Assembly (NCBI GenBank): GCA_900767815.1
Contig: CAAGAM010000186.1
Span: 1 to 49,066, forward strand
Reading direction: 5' to 3'
DNA from: Clostridia bacterium
GTDB taxonomy: Bacteria > Bacillota > Clostridia > Christensenellales > Borkfalkiaceae
DNA: 49,066 nucleotides
In this document: positions 36,618 to 45,196 of the stretch, piece after piece
Layout of the letters: each line of letters begins with the position of its first letter
How positions within the stretch are numbered: position 1 is the first letter of the stretch
The notes under the pieces: model-generated
Told to the model about the DNA's origin: nothing
The model's input: the letters and a program-made list of their open reading frames with translations, nothing else
The model's database searches: none
Made by a program: the position numbers and the translations under genes

Positions 36618-38288
36618 ATGGCGTTTCAGATATACGGAAAAACAGTAAATTCTATGCAAAAAGTATTCCCTTGCGAAGAGCCGCTGGGGGAAGAAATAAA
36701 AAAAGCCGTACTGCAAAACGAACGGGTTAATTTTCAGCTTGTTTATAAAAACGATTCAGCCGATTCAATGTCGGAATTAACGATAGAAATACGGGGAAAA
36801 CTTGCACCCTATGCGGAAATTCGGTCTGTTGAACTCGTGCCTGCGAATTATTTTTATCGGCGTGCGAACGATGACTATATTATTTCGGATAAGCCGGGTG
36901 TCTATCCGGATTTGTTAAAGCCGTTGGGAAAAACGGGTGTGGTTTTGCCTGCCTCTCAATGGAAAGCTTTTTACGTGAGCGTCGAATGCCCGGAAGGCTT
37001 TCCTGCGGGGAAGTATAACACTACGTTTGCGTTGTGTAACGAAAAAAAAGAAGTATTAACCGAATTGAATTATACAATCAATATATTGCCGATCCGAGCC
37101 GAAGAAATAAGATTAAAAACGACAAATTGGATGCATTACGATGGCATAGTAGCACAGCACGGAGTAGAGTTGTTTTCAGATGCGTTTTATAATGTGTTCG
37201 AAGGGTATTTGCGGGAATATGTCCGCGGCGGAAACAATATGTTGTTTACTCCGTTGTTTACGCCGCCCTTGGATACAAAAATAGGCGGTGAACGAAGAAC
37301 GGCGCAACTAATCGGGGTGAAAAAGCGTGACGATTGTCATTATGAATTTGATTTTTCCAAACTTGAAAAATTTATTCGGTTCGCGCTTTCAAAGAACATA
37401 AAATACGTGGAATTTTCGCATTTGTTTACGCAATGGGGCGGGAAAAATTGCCCTAAAATTATAGCAGAAACGGAAGTTGGAACGACAGAGAAAATTTTTG
37501 GATGGGAGACCTCGTCTACATCCGAAAAGTATCTGGTATTTTTAGATGCCTTTTTAAAAAATCTTGTACAGTTTATCGATAAAAACGGTTGGCGTGAGAT
37601 TTGCTATTTTCACCTTACCGATGAGCCAAGGCTGGAACATCTTGAAACTTATAAAACTTTACGCGAATTTGTTAAATCAAGAATCGGGAATATGCGCATT
37701 ATAGATGCTTTATCGAATTATGAATTTTACGAAAAAGGCGGTGTGGATGTTCCGGCTCCACTCACCTTGCACTTTGAAAAATTTGCGAATAAAGGGATTG
37801 AAGAACTTTTTTGTTATTATTGTTGCGGTCCCTATAATGATTACTATTCTAATAGATTATTGAATATGCCGTTGCAAAGGACGAAAGTGATTGGCTTACA
37901 ACTGTATGAAACAAATGTTCAGGGCTTTTTGCATTGGGGATTTAATTTCTACAATACGGCACGTTCACTTGAAGAGATCGATCCGTTTGCCGATACAGCT
38001 GCTGGCGGCTTATTTCCCTCAGGCGATTCATTTGTAGTATATCCGGATCGAACCGGAAGCGCAGGGGCGTACGGTTCGTTGCGATTAGAAACCTTAGGAG
38101 AGGCGTTTTTTGAATATCGAGTGTTACAAACTTTGGAATCTTTGGTCGGACGAAAAAAAGTATTAAAAATACTGCACGATTTTGGTGTTTTTGGTTTCGA
38201 GGAATATCCGAGAAGCGATAGCATACACGATGCTATCAGAACGAAGATTTATTCTATGCTGAAAAAATATTATGCAGCGTGCAAATAA
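36618..38288 (+). CDS. DUF4091 domain protein, putative glycosidase
   Basis: 556 residues; ATG 36618 is preceded by GAGGG. The N-terminal 160 residues form a beta-rich domain. The remainder looks like a TIM barrel ending in the DUF4091 region (GFLHWGFNFYN followed by PSGDSFVVYPDRTG). A candidate acidic residue lies in FHLTDEPRLEHL. DUF4091 proteins occur in glycan-utilisation loci and some are reported or suspected glycosidases, but the activity here is not deducible. No signal peptide. Spacing of 19 bases from the GH20 gene indicates the same operon. Confidence 0.8.
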   Translation: MAFQIYGKTVNSMQKVFPCEEPLGEEIKKAVLQNERVNFQLVYKNDSADSMSELTIEIRGKLAPYAEIRSVELVPANYFYRRANDDYIISDKPGVYPDLLKPLGKTGVVLPASQWKAFYVSVECPEGFPAGKYNTTFALCNEKKEVLTELNYTINILPIRAEEIRLKTTNWMHYDGIVAQHGVELFSDAFYNVFEGYLREYVRGGNNMLFTPLFTPPLDTKIGGERRTAQLIGVKKRDDCHYEFDFSKLEKFIRFALSKNIKYVEFSHLFTQWGGKNCPKIIAETEVGTTEKIFGWETSSTSEKYLVFLDAFLKNLVQFIDKNGWREICYFHLTDEPRLEHLETYKTLREFVKSRIGNMRIIDALSNYEFYEKGGVDVPAPLTLHFEKFANKGIEELFCYYCCGPYNDYYSNRLLNMPLQRTKVIGLQLYETNVQGFLHWGFNFYNTARSLEEIDPFADTAAGGLFPSGDSFVVYPDRTGSAGAYGSLRLETLGEAFFEYRVLQTLESLVGRKKVLKILHDFGVFGFEEYPRSDSIHDAIRTKIYSMLKKYYAACK

Positions 38289-38309
38289 AAAATATGGAGA
38301 GTTTTAGAT

Positions 38310-39950
38310 ATGACGGAAAACTTCGAACAATATCTCGATTGGATTGTTTATCAGATTTATCCGAAAAGTTTTTTTGATTCAAACGGAGACGGTATCGGAG
38401 ACATAAACGGAATTGCGGAAAAATTAAATTATATCAAAGGTCTCGGAGCAAATGCAATTTGGATTTGCCCGATGTACGAAAGCCCGCAGTGCGATAACGG
38501 TTATGATATTTCGGATTATCGTTCGTTTCAGAAAGAATACGGCACGATGGCAGATTTTGAGCGACTTATAAGCAAAGCACATTCTCTCGGAATTCGTGTG
38601 ATCATGGATCTTGTTGCGAACCATACGTCCGATCTGCATCCGTGGTTTCAAGAAGCGAGAAAATCGCGCAATAATCCGTATCACGATTATTATTATTGGG
38701 CGGATAAACCTTTGAACGATTGGAAATCGTGTTTTGGCGGTTCGGCCTGGGAATTTAACGAAGCTACAAATGAATATTATTTGCATTCGTTTGCCGTGGG
38801 ACAACCCGACGTGAATTGGACAAATCCCCGAGTCCGTTCCGAGTTTGTTTCGATTGTTGATTTTTGGGCAGAGAAAGGCGTAGACGGTTTTCGGTGCGAC
38901 GTGCTTGATTATATAGCGAAAGATTTTAATCATAACTGGATGGCGGGGGGTGAGCATTTTCACGAGTATGTAAACGAATTGTTCGGGCGAGAAAAAGTTA
39001 AGAAACTTTTTACGGTAGGGGAGTGTTCGGCGGACGAAAAATCGATTCAGGATCTTTGCGGCGAAACAAGAGGGGAGTTGAAGTGTTCGTTTCAGTTTGA
39101 GCATATAGGCTTAGGCAGAGTTAATAAATATACACCAAAACCCCATTCTGTATTTGATACGGCAAAAGTATTGAAAAAATGGCAGGAATTTTCTCAAGAT
39201 AAAGATTTTTTATATACGCTGTTTACGGATAATCACGATCAGCCGTGGTACAACTCTCGGATGGGGAACGATAAAGAGTATCGCTATGAAAGCGCAACCT
39301 TGTTAGCGGCTATGTTTTTCGCTGCGCGCGGAGTACCTTTCATATATCAGGGACAAGAAATCGGAGCGGCAAATTCTTTTTTTGAGTCCATAAAAGACTT
39401 TGACGATATAGAAACAATTAATTATTATCATGAGCATCGGGATGAATACTCTGAAAGTGAGTTGATGCAAAAGGTAAACTATGGTAGCCGAGATAATCCT
39501 CGTAGACCTATGGCTTGGACCGGCGAGCGAGGGCGCGGGTTTACGGAAGCCGAAAAGCCGTGGCTACCGTTTGCTACGCGTAGCAAAGAAATAAACGTTC
39601 AGACGGACGAAACATCGGGAAAATCGGTTTTGCTCTTTTACCGTAAGCTATTACGGTTAAGAAACGCGAGCGATGTATTACGGCGCGGGAGTTATGAAAC
39701 GCTGCATCTCGATACCGATTATTACGCTTATTGCCGCAGGGAAAAGTATTTCGAGCAATTCAATGGTTCGAATTATAAAAATGAAGAGTATATCATAATT
39801 TGCAATTTTGAAAAAGAAAGTCATATTGCGGGATATTCCGAAGATTATGAATGCGTTTTAACTAATTACGCTGCGCGTAACGGAGAAACGAGGGCCGTAA
39901 ACGGCTGTTATGCGCCTTACGAATGCGCTGTTTTCAAAAAACATAATTGA
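38310..39950 (+). CDS. Alpha-glucosidase, glycoside hydrolase family 13 (oligo-1,6-glucosidase type)
   Basis: 546 residues; ATG 38310 lies after TGGAG. The N-terminal WIVYQIYPKSFFDSNGDGIGD is typical of the oligo-1,6-glucosidase/trehalose-hydrolase group. The catalytic set is intact: nucleophile Asp197 in GFRCDVLD, acid/base Glu238 in TVGECS and transition-state Asp310 in TDNHDQPW. Domain B and a C-terminal beta domain are present. It is cytoplasmic. It is the odd member among the Gal/HexNAc enzymes and indicates that the substrate or co-substrate also contains alpha-glucose. Confidence 0.9.
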   Translation: MTENFEQYLDWIVYQIYPKSFFDSNGDGIGDINGIAEKLNYIKGLGANAIWICPMYESPQCDNGYDISDYRSFQKEYGTMADFERLISKAHSLGIRVIMDLVANHTSDLHPWFQEARKSRNNPYHDYYYWADKPLNDWKSCFGGSAWEFNEATNEYYLHSFAVGQPDVNWTNPRVRSEFVSIVDFWAEKGVDGFRCDVLDYIAKDFNHNWMAGGEHFHEYVNELFGREKVKKLFTVGECSADEKSIQDLCGETRGELKCSFQFEHIGLGRVNKYTPKPHSVFDTAKVLKKWQEFSQDKDFLYTLFTDNHDQPWYNSRMGNDKEYRYESATLLAAMFFAARGVPFIYQGQEIGAANSFFESIKDFDDIETINYYHEHRDEYSESELMQKVNYGSRDNPRRPMAWTGERGRGFTEAEKPWLPFATRSKEINVQTDETSGKSVLLFYRKLLRLRNASDVLRRGSYETLHLDTDYYAYCRREKYFEQFNGSNYKNEEYIIICNFEKESHIAGYSEDYECVLTNYAARNGETRAVNGCYAPYECAVFKKHN

Positions 39951-39978
39951 GTTGCAAAAAATAGAAAAAGCTTATAAT

Positions 39979-42063
39979 ATGAAAAACGAATTATATACTA
40001 TCTGCATTGATAAAGAAACCGGCGGAATATCGCAATTGATTTTGAATAATGACATAGATCAGATGAATTGGGTGAAGCCGACGGAATCTTTCAATAATTC
40101 TGATAAAGTCGGGTGGACGCGCCCGCCGCAAGCTTTCGGAGTGCTGTCCTATTGCCGGAATGTAAAATATTTTGGTCTGACGGCTGATTTTCAATTAAAT
40201 AAAATTGAAGAAAATGAAAATCACGCTACGGCTTATTATTCTGCAAAACAATGGCAAACTCGTTCGAGGGATGGCGATGAAAATGATTCTTTTCACGAAC
40301 TTACGGCGAAAACCGAATATTGTTTTAATGAAGATGGTAATCTTTCGGTAAAAACTGTAATAAAAAACGTATCTCGTTGGCAGAAATTTTTTCTCGAAGG
40401 CGATTTAGGGGTAAATTTCAATTTTTTCGATGATTATCACGATGCAGCCACATGTATGACTTCCCGCTGTACGGCACATCTTTGGAACGGGGAAGATTCA
40501 ACTTGGATTTGTGCATTGAAAATGGGTGAAAGCCCGCATAACATAGGACTTGTATTTACGCAAGGCGGCACGACTTCTTATTCTCAAAACGGATGTCGGG
40601 GTAACGATCGCGGTTATTTTGCGATGAATCTCAATATAAAAATGTTGCGTCCCGGCGAAGAATATACGTTTTCGTACATAATTTTTTCGCATACAGGTAA
40701 GGAAGATTTTATGCGTAAAATCGCGGAAGTGCCTCATTGCGCGGTTATTTATTCCGATAATTTTACATATTTTCAAGGCGAGAAAATAAGATTGACGTTA
40801 GAAAACGCGACAAGCGGCAGAATTTCGGCTTCTTCCGATTTGCCTCTGCTTTCTTCCGCGAAAAAGGGGAATAAAACAGAATTTGAGTTTTCTGCGGATA
40901 TCCTTGGCGAACATAAAATTACATTTACATACGGCGAAAAAGGCGAATGTAAAACATTTTCGAAAGTATTTGTTTCCGAATCGCTCAAAACGGTGATTAC
41001 GCGTCGCCTGAATTTTATTGTTGATAAGCAGCAGTACAATGAGGTGGGCAATGCTTTGGACGGCGCGTTTTTGTGCTACGATACAGAAAGCTGCAGGCAG
41101 TTTTACGACGAACAATTTTCCGATATGAATGCGCAACGCGAACGGCTTGGTATGACGATTATGCTTGCAAGGTATCTGCAAGCTCATAACAATGAAAAAC
41201 TCCGGGTTGCGCTTGAAAAAGCCGTGGCATTTGTCCGTCGGGAAGTATATGATGCCGAACAAGGCGAAGTTTTTAATTTTGCAGGGAAGTACAGCGTTTG
41301 GCTTCGTCTTTATAATTTCCCTTGGGTATCTTTACTTTTAACAGAAGTTTATCCCGTGTTCAAGGATAAAACTATGCTTTCTGATGCGTATAAAATTATG
41401 AAAGCTTATTATGAACGAGGGGGCTTGGATTTTTATCCGAACGGAATTTTTGCGCGAGATCTGATAGAAGCATTTGAGGCGAACGATTTGCAAGAAGAAA
41501 GTGAAAAGTTGCGCGAATACTTTCTTGTTCACGTACAAAGAATTATTGATCGCGGCGTTAATTATCCTAAACACGAAGTGAATTACGAACAAACAATCGT
41601 AACGCCGGCGGTTTCGTTCATTTTAGACGCATATTTTTTAACGAGGGACAAAAAATATCTCAAAGCGGTTCAGCCGCATTTAGCCGTTTTGGAACGCTTC
41701 GACGGATTACAGCCGCACTATATGCTCAACAATGTGGCTGTGAGATTCTGGGATGATCGATGGTTCGGAAAACTTCACGTCCACGGCGATACGTTGCCGC
41801 ATTATTGGAGTTCCTTAAGTTCGATCGATTATATAAAATATTTTGCAGCGTCCGGTGATGAAAATCGTTTGCGGTGCGGAATTTGCGGGCTACGGAATTG
41901 TTTGAGTTTGTTTATGCGCGATGGCTCGGCAAGTTGCGCGAGATTGTTTCCTTTCGAGGTAAACGGTTTGCGAGGCGAACGATTTGATCCGCTTTGTAAC
42001 GATCAGGATTTTGCATTATATTTTGCATATAAATATCTTGATGAAAATAGCGCGGAGGATTAA
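39979..42063 (+). CDS. Six-hairpin-glycosidase-like protein of unknown specificity
   Basis: 694 residues from ATG 39979; TTG 39952 is another in-frame option and neither has a strong ribosome site. The N-terminal 330 residues are beta-rich (FFLEGDLGVNFNFFDDYHD). The C-terminal part from about 360 is helical with repeating hairpins and aromatic/His motifs (YPNGIFARDLIEAFEAND, LHVHGDTLPHYWSSL), as in alpha/alpha-six-barrel glycosidases and lyases. I do not recognise a named family. Candidate catalytic acids are in the FAGKYSVWLRLYNFPW and HVHGDTLPHYW regions. Its operon position suggests a final or unusual step in glycan breakdown. Confidence 0.65.
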   Translation: MKNELYTICIDKETGGISQLILNNDIDQMNWVKPTESFNNSDKVGWTRPPQAFGVLSYCRNVKYFGLTADFQLNKIEENENHATAYYSAKQWQTRSRDGDENDSFHELTAKTEYCFNEDGNLSVKTVIKNVSRWQKFFLEGDLGVNFNFFDDYHDAATCMTSRCTAHLWNGEDSTWICALKMGESPHNIGLVFTQGGTTSYSQNGCRGNDRGYFAMNLNIKMLRPGEEYTFSYIIFSHTGKEDFMRKIAEVPHCAVIYSDNFTYFQGEKIRLTLENATSGRISASSDLPLLSSAKKGNKTEFEFSADILGEHKITFTYGEKGECKTFSKVFVSESLKTVITRRLNFIVDKQQYNEVGNALDGAFLCYDTESCRQFYDEQFSDMNAQRERLGMTIMLARYLQAHNNEKLRVALEKAVAFVRREVYDAEQGEVFNFAGKYSVWLRLYNFPWVSLLLTEVYPVFKDKTMLSDAYKIMKAYYERGGLDFYPNGIFARDLIEAFEANDLQEESEKLREYFLVHVQRIIDRGVNYPKHEVNYEQTIVTPAVSFILDAYFLTRDKKYLKAVQPHLAVLERFDGLQPHYMLNNVAVRFWDDRWFGKLHVHGDTLPHYWSSLSSIDYIKYFAASGDENRLRCGICGLRNCLSLFMRDGSASCARLFPFEVNGLRGERFDPLCNDQDFALYFAYKYLDENSAED

Positions 42064-42066
42064 AAA

Positions 42067-42702
42067 ATGAAGATTATATTATTTGGAGACTCTATTACAG
42101 ACGCAGGAAGATTTCTTAGCGAGGCACTGCCGTATTATACATATGGATTCGGCTATGCTCGAGATATTGCAAGCGCATTGCGGTGGAAAGATTGCAAAAA
42201 ATATGAAATTATTAATAAAGGTAACAGTGGTAATAAAATCGTAAACTTATACGAGCGCGTACAAGCGGACGTTTGGAATTTAAAGCCGGACGTTTTAAGC
42301 GTTCTGATCGGCGTAAACGACGTTTGGCATATGATTGCGCATAATACGGGCGTCGATTTAAAAAGATATGAAAAAATTTATCGTGCACTTATCGAAGAAA
42401 CAAAAGAACGGTTGCCGAACTTAAAAATAATTTTATGCGAACCGTTTTTCTTACATGGGGTTGTAACCGATGGGCTTGATTTTGATAAGTTTTCAATCGT
42501 AAAAGATTATGCCGATGTGGTGCGTAAAATTGCGGAAGAATACGGTGCGGCGTTTTTACCATTGCAGAAAAAATTTGAGACTTTGGCAAATAAAATCGGA
42601 GCGGAAGATTGTCTTTCGGACGGCGTGCATCCCACAGAAATCGGCGCAAAATTGATCGCTGACGAATGGTTGAAACTATTTTATGAAAAAATTGACGGCT
42701 GA
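42067..42702 (+). CDS. SGNH/GDSL-family hydrolase (probable carbohydrate esterase)
   Basis: 211 residues; ATG 42067 follows GGAGG. Block I GDSIT contains nucleophile Ser9, block III is visible as IGVNDVW, and block V DGVHPT supplies Asp185 and His188. There is no signal peptide, so it is cytoplasmic. In sugar operons such enzymes usually remove acetyl groups from glycans. It is the last gene of the 26-kb operon; only one base separates its stop from the stop of the convergent AraC gene, so the two transcripts must overlap. Confidence 0.85.
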   Translation: MKIILFGDSITDAGRFLSEALPYYTYGFGYARDIASALRWKDCKKYEIINKGNSGNKIVNLYERVQADVWNLKPDVLSVLIGVNDVWHMIAHNTGVDLKRYEKIYRALIEETKERLPNLKIILCEPFFLHGVVTDGLDFDKFSIVKDYADVVRKIAEEYGAAFLPLQKKFETLANKIGAEDCLSDGVHPTEIGAKLIADEWLKLFYEKIDG

Positions 42703-42703
42703 T

Positions 42704-43561
42704 TTACTCCTCCGGTGATTGCGATTGTAAGCGTTTTCTTAAAGCAAGCGGAGACACGCCGAACAGGCATTTAAAGTGTTTGATAAATAGAGATATATCG
42801 CTGTAGCCTACGCTTTCTGCGATTTCCCGTACAGACATATTGCCGTATTGAAGATAATTTTGGGCTTGTTTTAAACGTAATTTTGTACGGTATTCTATGG
42901 GCGAAACGCCGGTTTTTTCTTTAAACAATTTTCGGAACCATACAGGAGATACAAAAGACATGGCGGCAATTTCTTCCAAAGATTTTTCCGATTCGTAATG
43001 CGCGTTCAAGAAATCGTATGAGGCGCGGATCGTTTCGAAATTTCCCATTGCATTATTTGGTGATACGGGTGGTAAAACAGATGCCGTGCTTTTCCCGAGT
43101 TCGGCAAGTAATTCTAAAAGAGCAGCTTTTTTTTCAGCTTGCACGCCGTCGCCTTTTTTACTTACGAATAATTCTTTCGTAAAAAATTCGTGTTCTTCCG
43201 ATGCGTTTTCAAAGATGGTTATGTCATCTGAAATTTTTATGCGTTCGCCTTTGGAAAGCAAAGAAAACCTGATGCCGATCGTATAAGCATCTTCGTTTAG
43301 CAAATCAATTTTCTTAAATTTTACAAGATATTCGCTTCCCGACGGAGAATAAATCGCGGAATGATCCGGTGCTCTTTTCGTTGTGCCGTCCGGAAAAAAG
43401 TAAGTAGCTTCGTATCCGCAGAGATACAAAAGTAATTCGTCTGCTTTAGGCGTATTAATACACGAAAATTGAGATACGTCAGTCCATTGTTGCCGCAAGC
43501 AACTGAATACTTCGCAATCGAAATTAGTCTTATATAATTGATTGATAGGAATGATTTTCAT
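42704..43561 (-). CDS. AraC-family transcriptional regulator
   Basis: 285 residues; ATG 43561. The N-terminal 150 residues form a cupin-like sensing domain (FFPDGTTKRAPDHSAIYSP). The C-terminal 100 residues are the AraC double helix-turn-helix (SLEEIAAMSFVSPVWFRKLF, then MSVREIAESVGYSDISLFIK). It probably activates the sugar operon and the divergent operon in response to an imported sugar. Its -10 box ends only six bases before the ATG and no ribosome site is present, so the mRNA is probably leaderless. It lies convergent to the SGNH gene and divergent to the gene at 43696. Confidence 0.9.
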   Translation of the reverse strand: MKIIPINQLYKTNFDCEVFSCLRQQWTDVSQFSCINTPKADELLLYLCGYEATYFFPDGTTKRAPDHSAIYSPSGSEYLVKFKKIDLLNEDAYTIGIRFSLLSKGERIKISDDITIFENASEEHEFFTKELFVSKKGDGVQAEKKAALLELLAELGKSTASVLPPVSPNNAMGNFETIRASYDFLNAHYESEKSLEEIAAMSFVSPVWFRKLFKEKTGVSPIEYRTKLRLKQAQNYLQYGNMSVREIAESVGYSDISLFIKHFKCLFGVSPLALRKRLQSQSPEE

Positions 43562-43567
43562 AGGTTT

Positions 43568-43596
43568 ATTATAACAAATCGAAAAGAAAATGTCAA
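43568..43596 (-). promoter_or_regulatory. Consensus promoter giving a leaderless araC transcript
   Basis: Minus strand: TTGACA (43596-43591), a 17-bp spacer and TATAAT (43573-43568), both perfect sigma-A hexamers. The ATG begins at 43561, seven bases after the -10, where transcription itself should start. Confidence 0.8.
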
Positions 43597-43602
43597 ATAT
43601 AA

Positions 43603-43666
43603 TTTCGAAAAATCATATTTTTGTTTCGCTTTGACTATTGTTTTTTGACGGCTCTCGTGTTATAAT
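43603..43666 (+). promoter_or_regulatory. AraC-type operator and promoter of the divergent operon
   Basis: The 38-bp motif at 43603-43640 repeats that at 16412-16449 with three mismatches; its TTTCG half-sites start at 43603 and 43624, 21 bp apart. An extended -10 (TGT-TATAAT, hexamer 43661-43666) with TTGTTT at 43638-43643 (17-bp spacer) follows. The distance from operator to -10 is 58 bp, versus 59 in the main operon. It also abuts the regulator's own -35, so autoregulation is possible. Confidence 0.75.
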
Positions 43667-43695
43667 AAAAGTACAAAAATTAAGGAGATTTTACG

Positions 43696-45162
43696 ATGCA
43701 AAACGATATTTTGTGCAAATCATGGCAAATTGTTTATGAAGTATATGAGGGCGTTGAAAAACACGCTGTAAGTTTTTTGAGCGGAGAGCTTTGCAAATAC
43801 ATAGCGCGCGTACCGAGCGTATATACGCTTTACGTAGTGCCGTGCGTGCAGGCGACTGAGGAAAACGCCGATAAAAATACCATTATTTTGGCTGCGTATG
43901 ATGAGAATGAAACCATTCGGAAATATATATCCGAAAAAGATATTCCCGAAAATGGTTGGTTGATTAAAACAATGAAGCAAGCGCGCGATAATAATGAAAA
44001 TAGTCGTCAAATGATTATTATTACGGCAAGAAAAAGAGAAAATTTGTATTATGCGGCAACGTCGTTTATCGATGATTTTATGGTGAAGTTCGCGCCTGTC
44101 TGCGGCTCGCTTACAATGCCCGAAAAATTTTTTGAGTACGATATTAAAGACAATACTTATACATTTGAATTAAAGACGAAGACGCGTAGCATTTTTACGT
44201 GGGGGCATCCGCTCAACGATTATCGCGAGTTTATTAAAAACGCCGCGCGTTTAAAATTAAACAGATTGATCATTTGGAATGATTATGCGCCTGTGAACGC
44301 AAGAGAAATAATGAACTATGCTCACGAATTCGGCATACAGATTGTGTGGGGATTCGAATGGGGCTGGGGAACGAATGGCAGTTCGCATATCGAAACAATC
44401 GACGATGAATATTTAGCGCAGTTAAAAATGCGAATTTTGGAAAAATTCGAACGCGAATATAAAGATATTTCGGAAGACGGAGTGTATTTTCAATCTTTTA
44501 CGGAACGCCACGAAGATAATATCGGCGGCAGACGTATATCGGAAGCGGTGGTGAAGCTCGTCAACGAGGCAAGCGCGGCACTATTAGAAAAATACCCCGA
44601 CTTAAATATTATTTTCGGTTTACACGCAAGTAGCGTAAAAACGCATTTTAGCGATATAGAAAAGACAGATCCGCGCGTAGAAATTCTGTGGGAAGACTGG
44701 GGTGCTTTTCCCTCCCATTATTTACCCGACGATGATCCCGCTGATTTCGACGATCTTATAAAAACCACAGGAGAAATGTTGAGACTTCGCGGCGGGAAGA
44801 AACTCGGGTTTTTATTCAAGGGCTTTATGGTGCTTGACTGGTCGAGATTCGAATTTCAGCAAGGCGCGTTTGTTTTAGGAGAGAATCCGTATGAGATTAC
44901 GGAAAACGATCGGGCGTTGCGTACCGGAGCGTGGAGAGTGTTTCAGGCGGGGTGGATCAGATGCGGCGAGAACGCAAGAAAAATAACCGAGCAGATTTGC
45001 GTTGCAACGAAAGGCGAAGCGGAAATCGGTATGGCGGGTTGTTTTGACGGCGGAATGTGGGCGGCTGAAACGCTTTGCGGCGAAATAATTGCAGATCCCG
45101 AGCGAAGCTACGGAGACATTTTAAAAGCGGCTCTTTCGAAAAAAGGCGTAAGGTTCGCTTAA
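43696..45162 (+). CDS. Putative TIM-barrel glycosidase-like protein (GH67/GH20-like architecture), unassigned family
   Basis: 488 residues; ATG 43696 follows AAGGAG at 8 bases. The N-terminal 130 residues resemble the alpha/beta domain that precedes the barrel in alpha-glucuronidases and hexosaminidases (RENLYYAATSFIDDFMV). A barrel then opens with RSIFTWGHPLNDYREFIKNA and continues LNRLIIWNDYAP, IQIVWGFEWGWG, VYFQSFTERHEDN and VEILWEDWGAFP. Candidate catalytic acids are in FTERHED and LWEDWG. There is no signal peptide. It resembles the DUF4838 protein in plan but I cannot name the family. It is the first gene of the second AraC-controlled operon. Confidence 0.6.
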   Translation: MQNDILCKSWQIVYEVYEGVEKHAVSFLSGELCKYIARVPSVYTLYVVPCVQATEENADKNTIILAAYDENETIRKYISEKDIPENGWLIKTMKQARDNNENSRQMIIITARKRENLYYAATSFIDDFMVKFAPVCGSLTMPEKFFEYDIKDNTYTFELKTKTRSIFTWGHPLNDYREFIKNAARLKLNRLIIWNDYAPVNAREIMNYAHEFGIQIVWGFEWGWGTNGSSHIETIDDEYLAQLKMRILEKFEREYKDISEDGVYFQSFTERHEDNIGGRRISEAVVKLVNEASAALLEKYPDLNIIFGLHASSVKTHFSDIEKTDPRVEILWEDWGAFPSHYLPDDDPADFDDLIKTTGEMLRLRGGKKLGFLFKGFMVLDWSRFEFQQGAFVLGENPYEITENDRALRTGAWRVFQAGWIRCGENARKITEQICVATKGEAEIGMAGCFDGGMWAAETLCGEIIADPERSYGDILKAALSKKGVRFA

Positions 45163-45196
45163 AACTGACGAGATGACGAGATAAAGAAATTAAAAT

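Noticed and set aside
38424..39104. Open frame of 226 codons on the minus strand
   Set aside because: It is antisense to a GH13 gene with all catalytic motifs; no start signal or recognisable domain.
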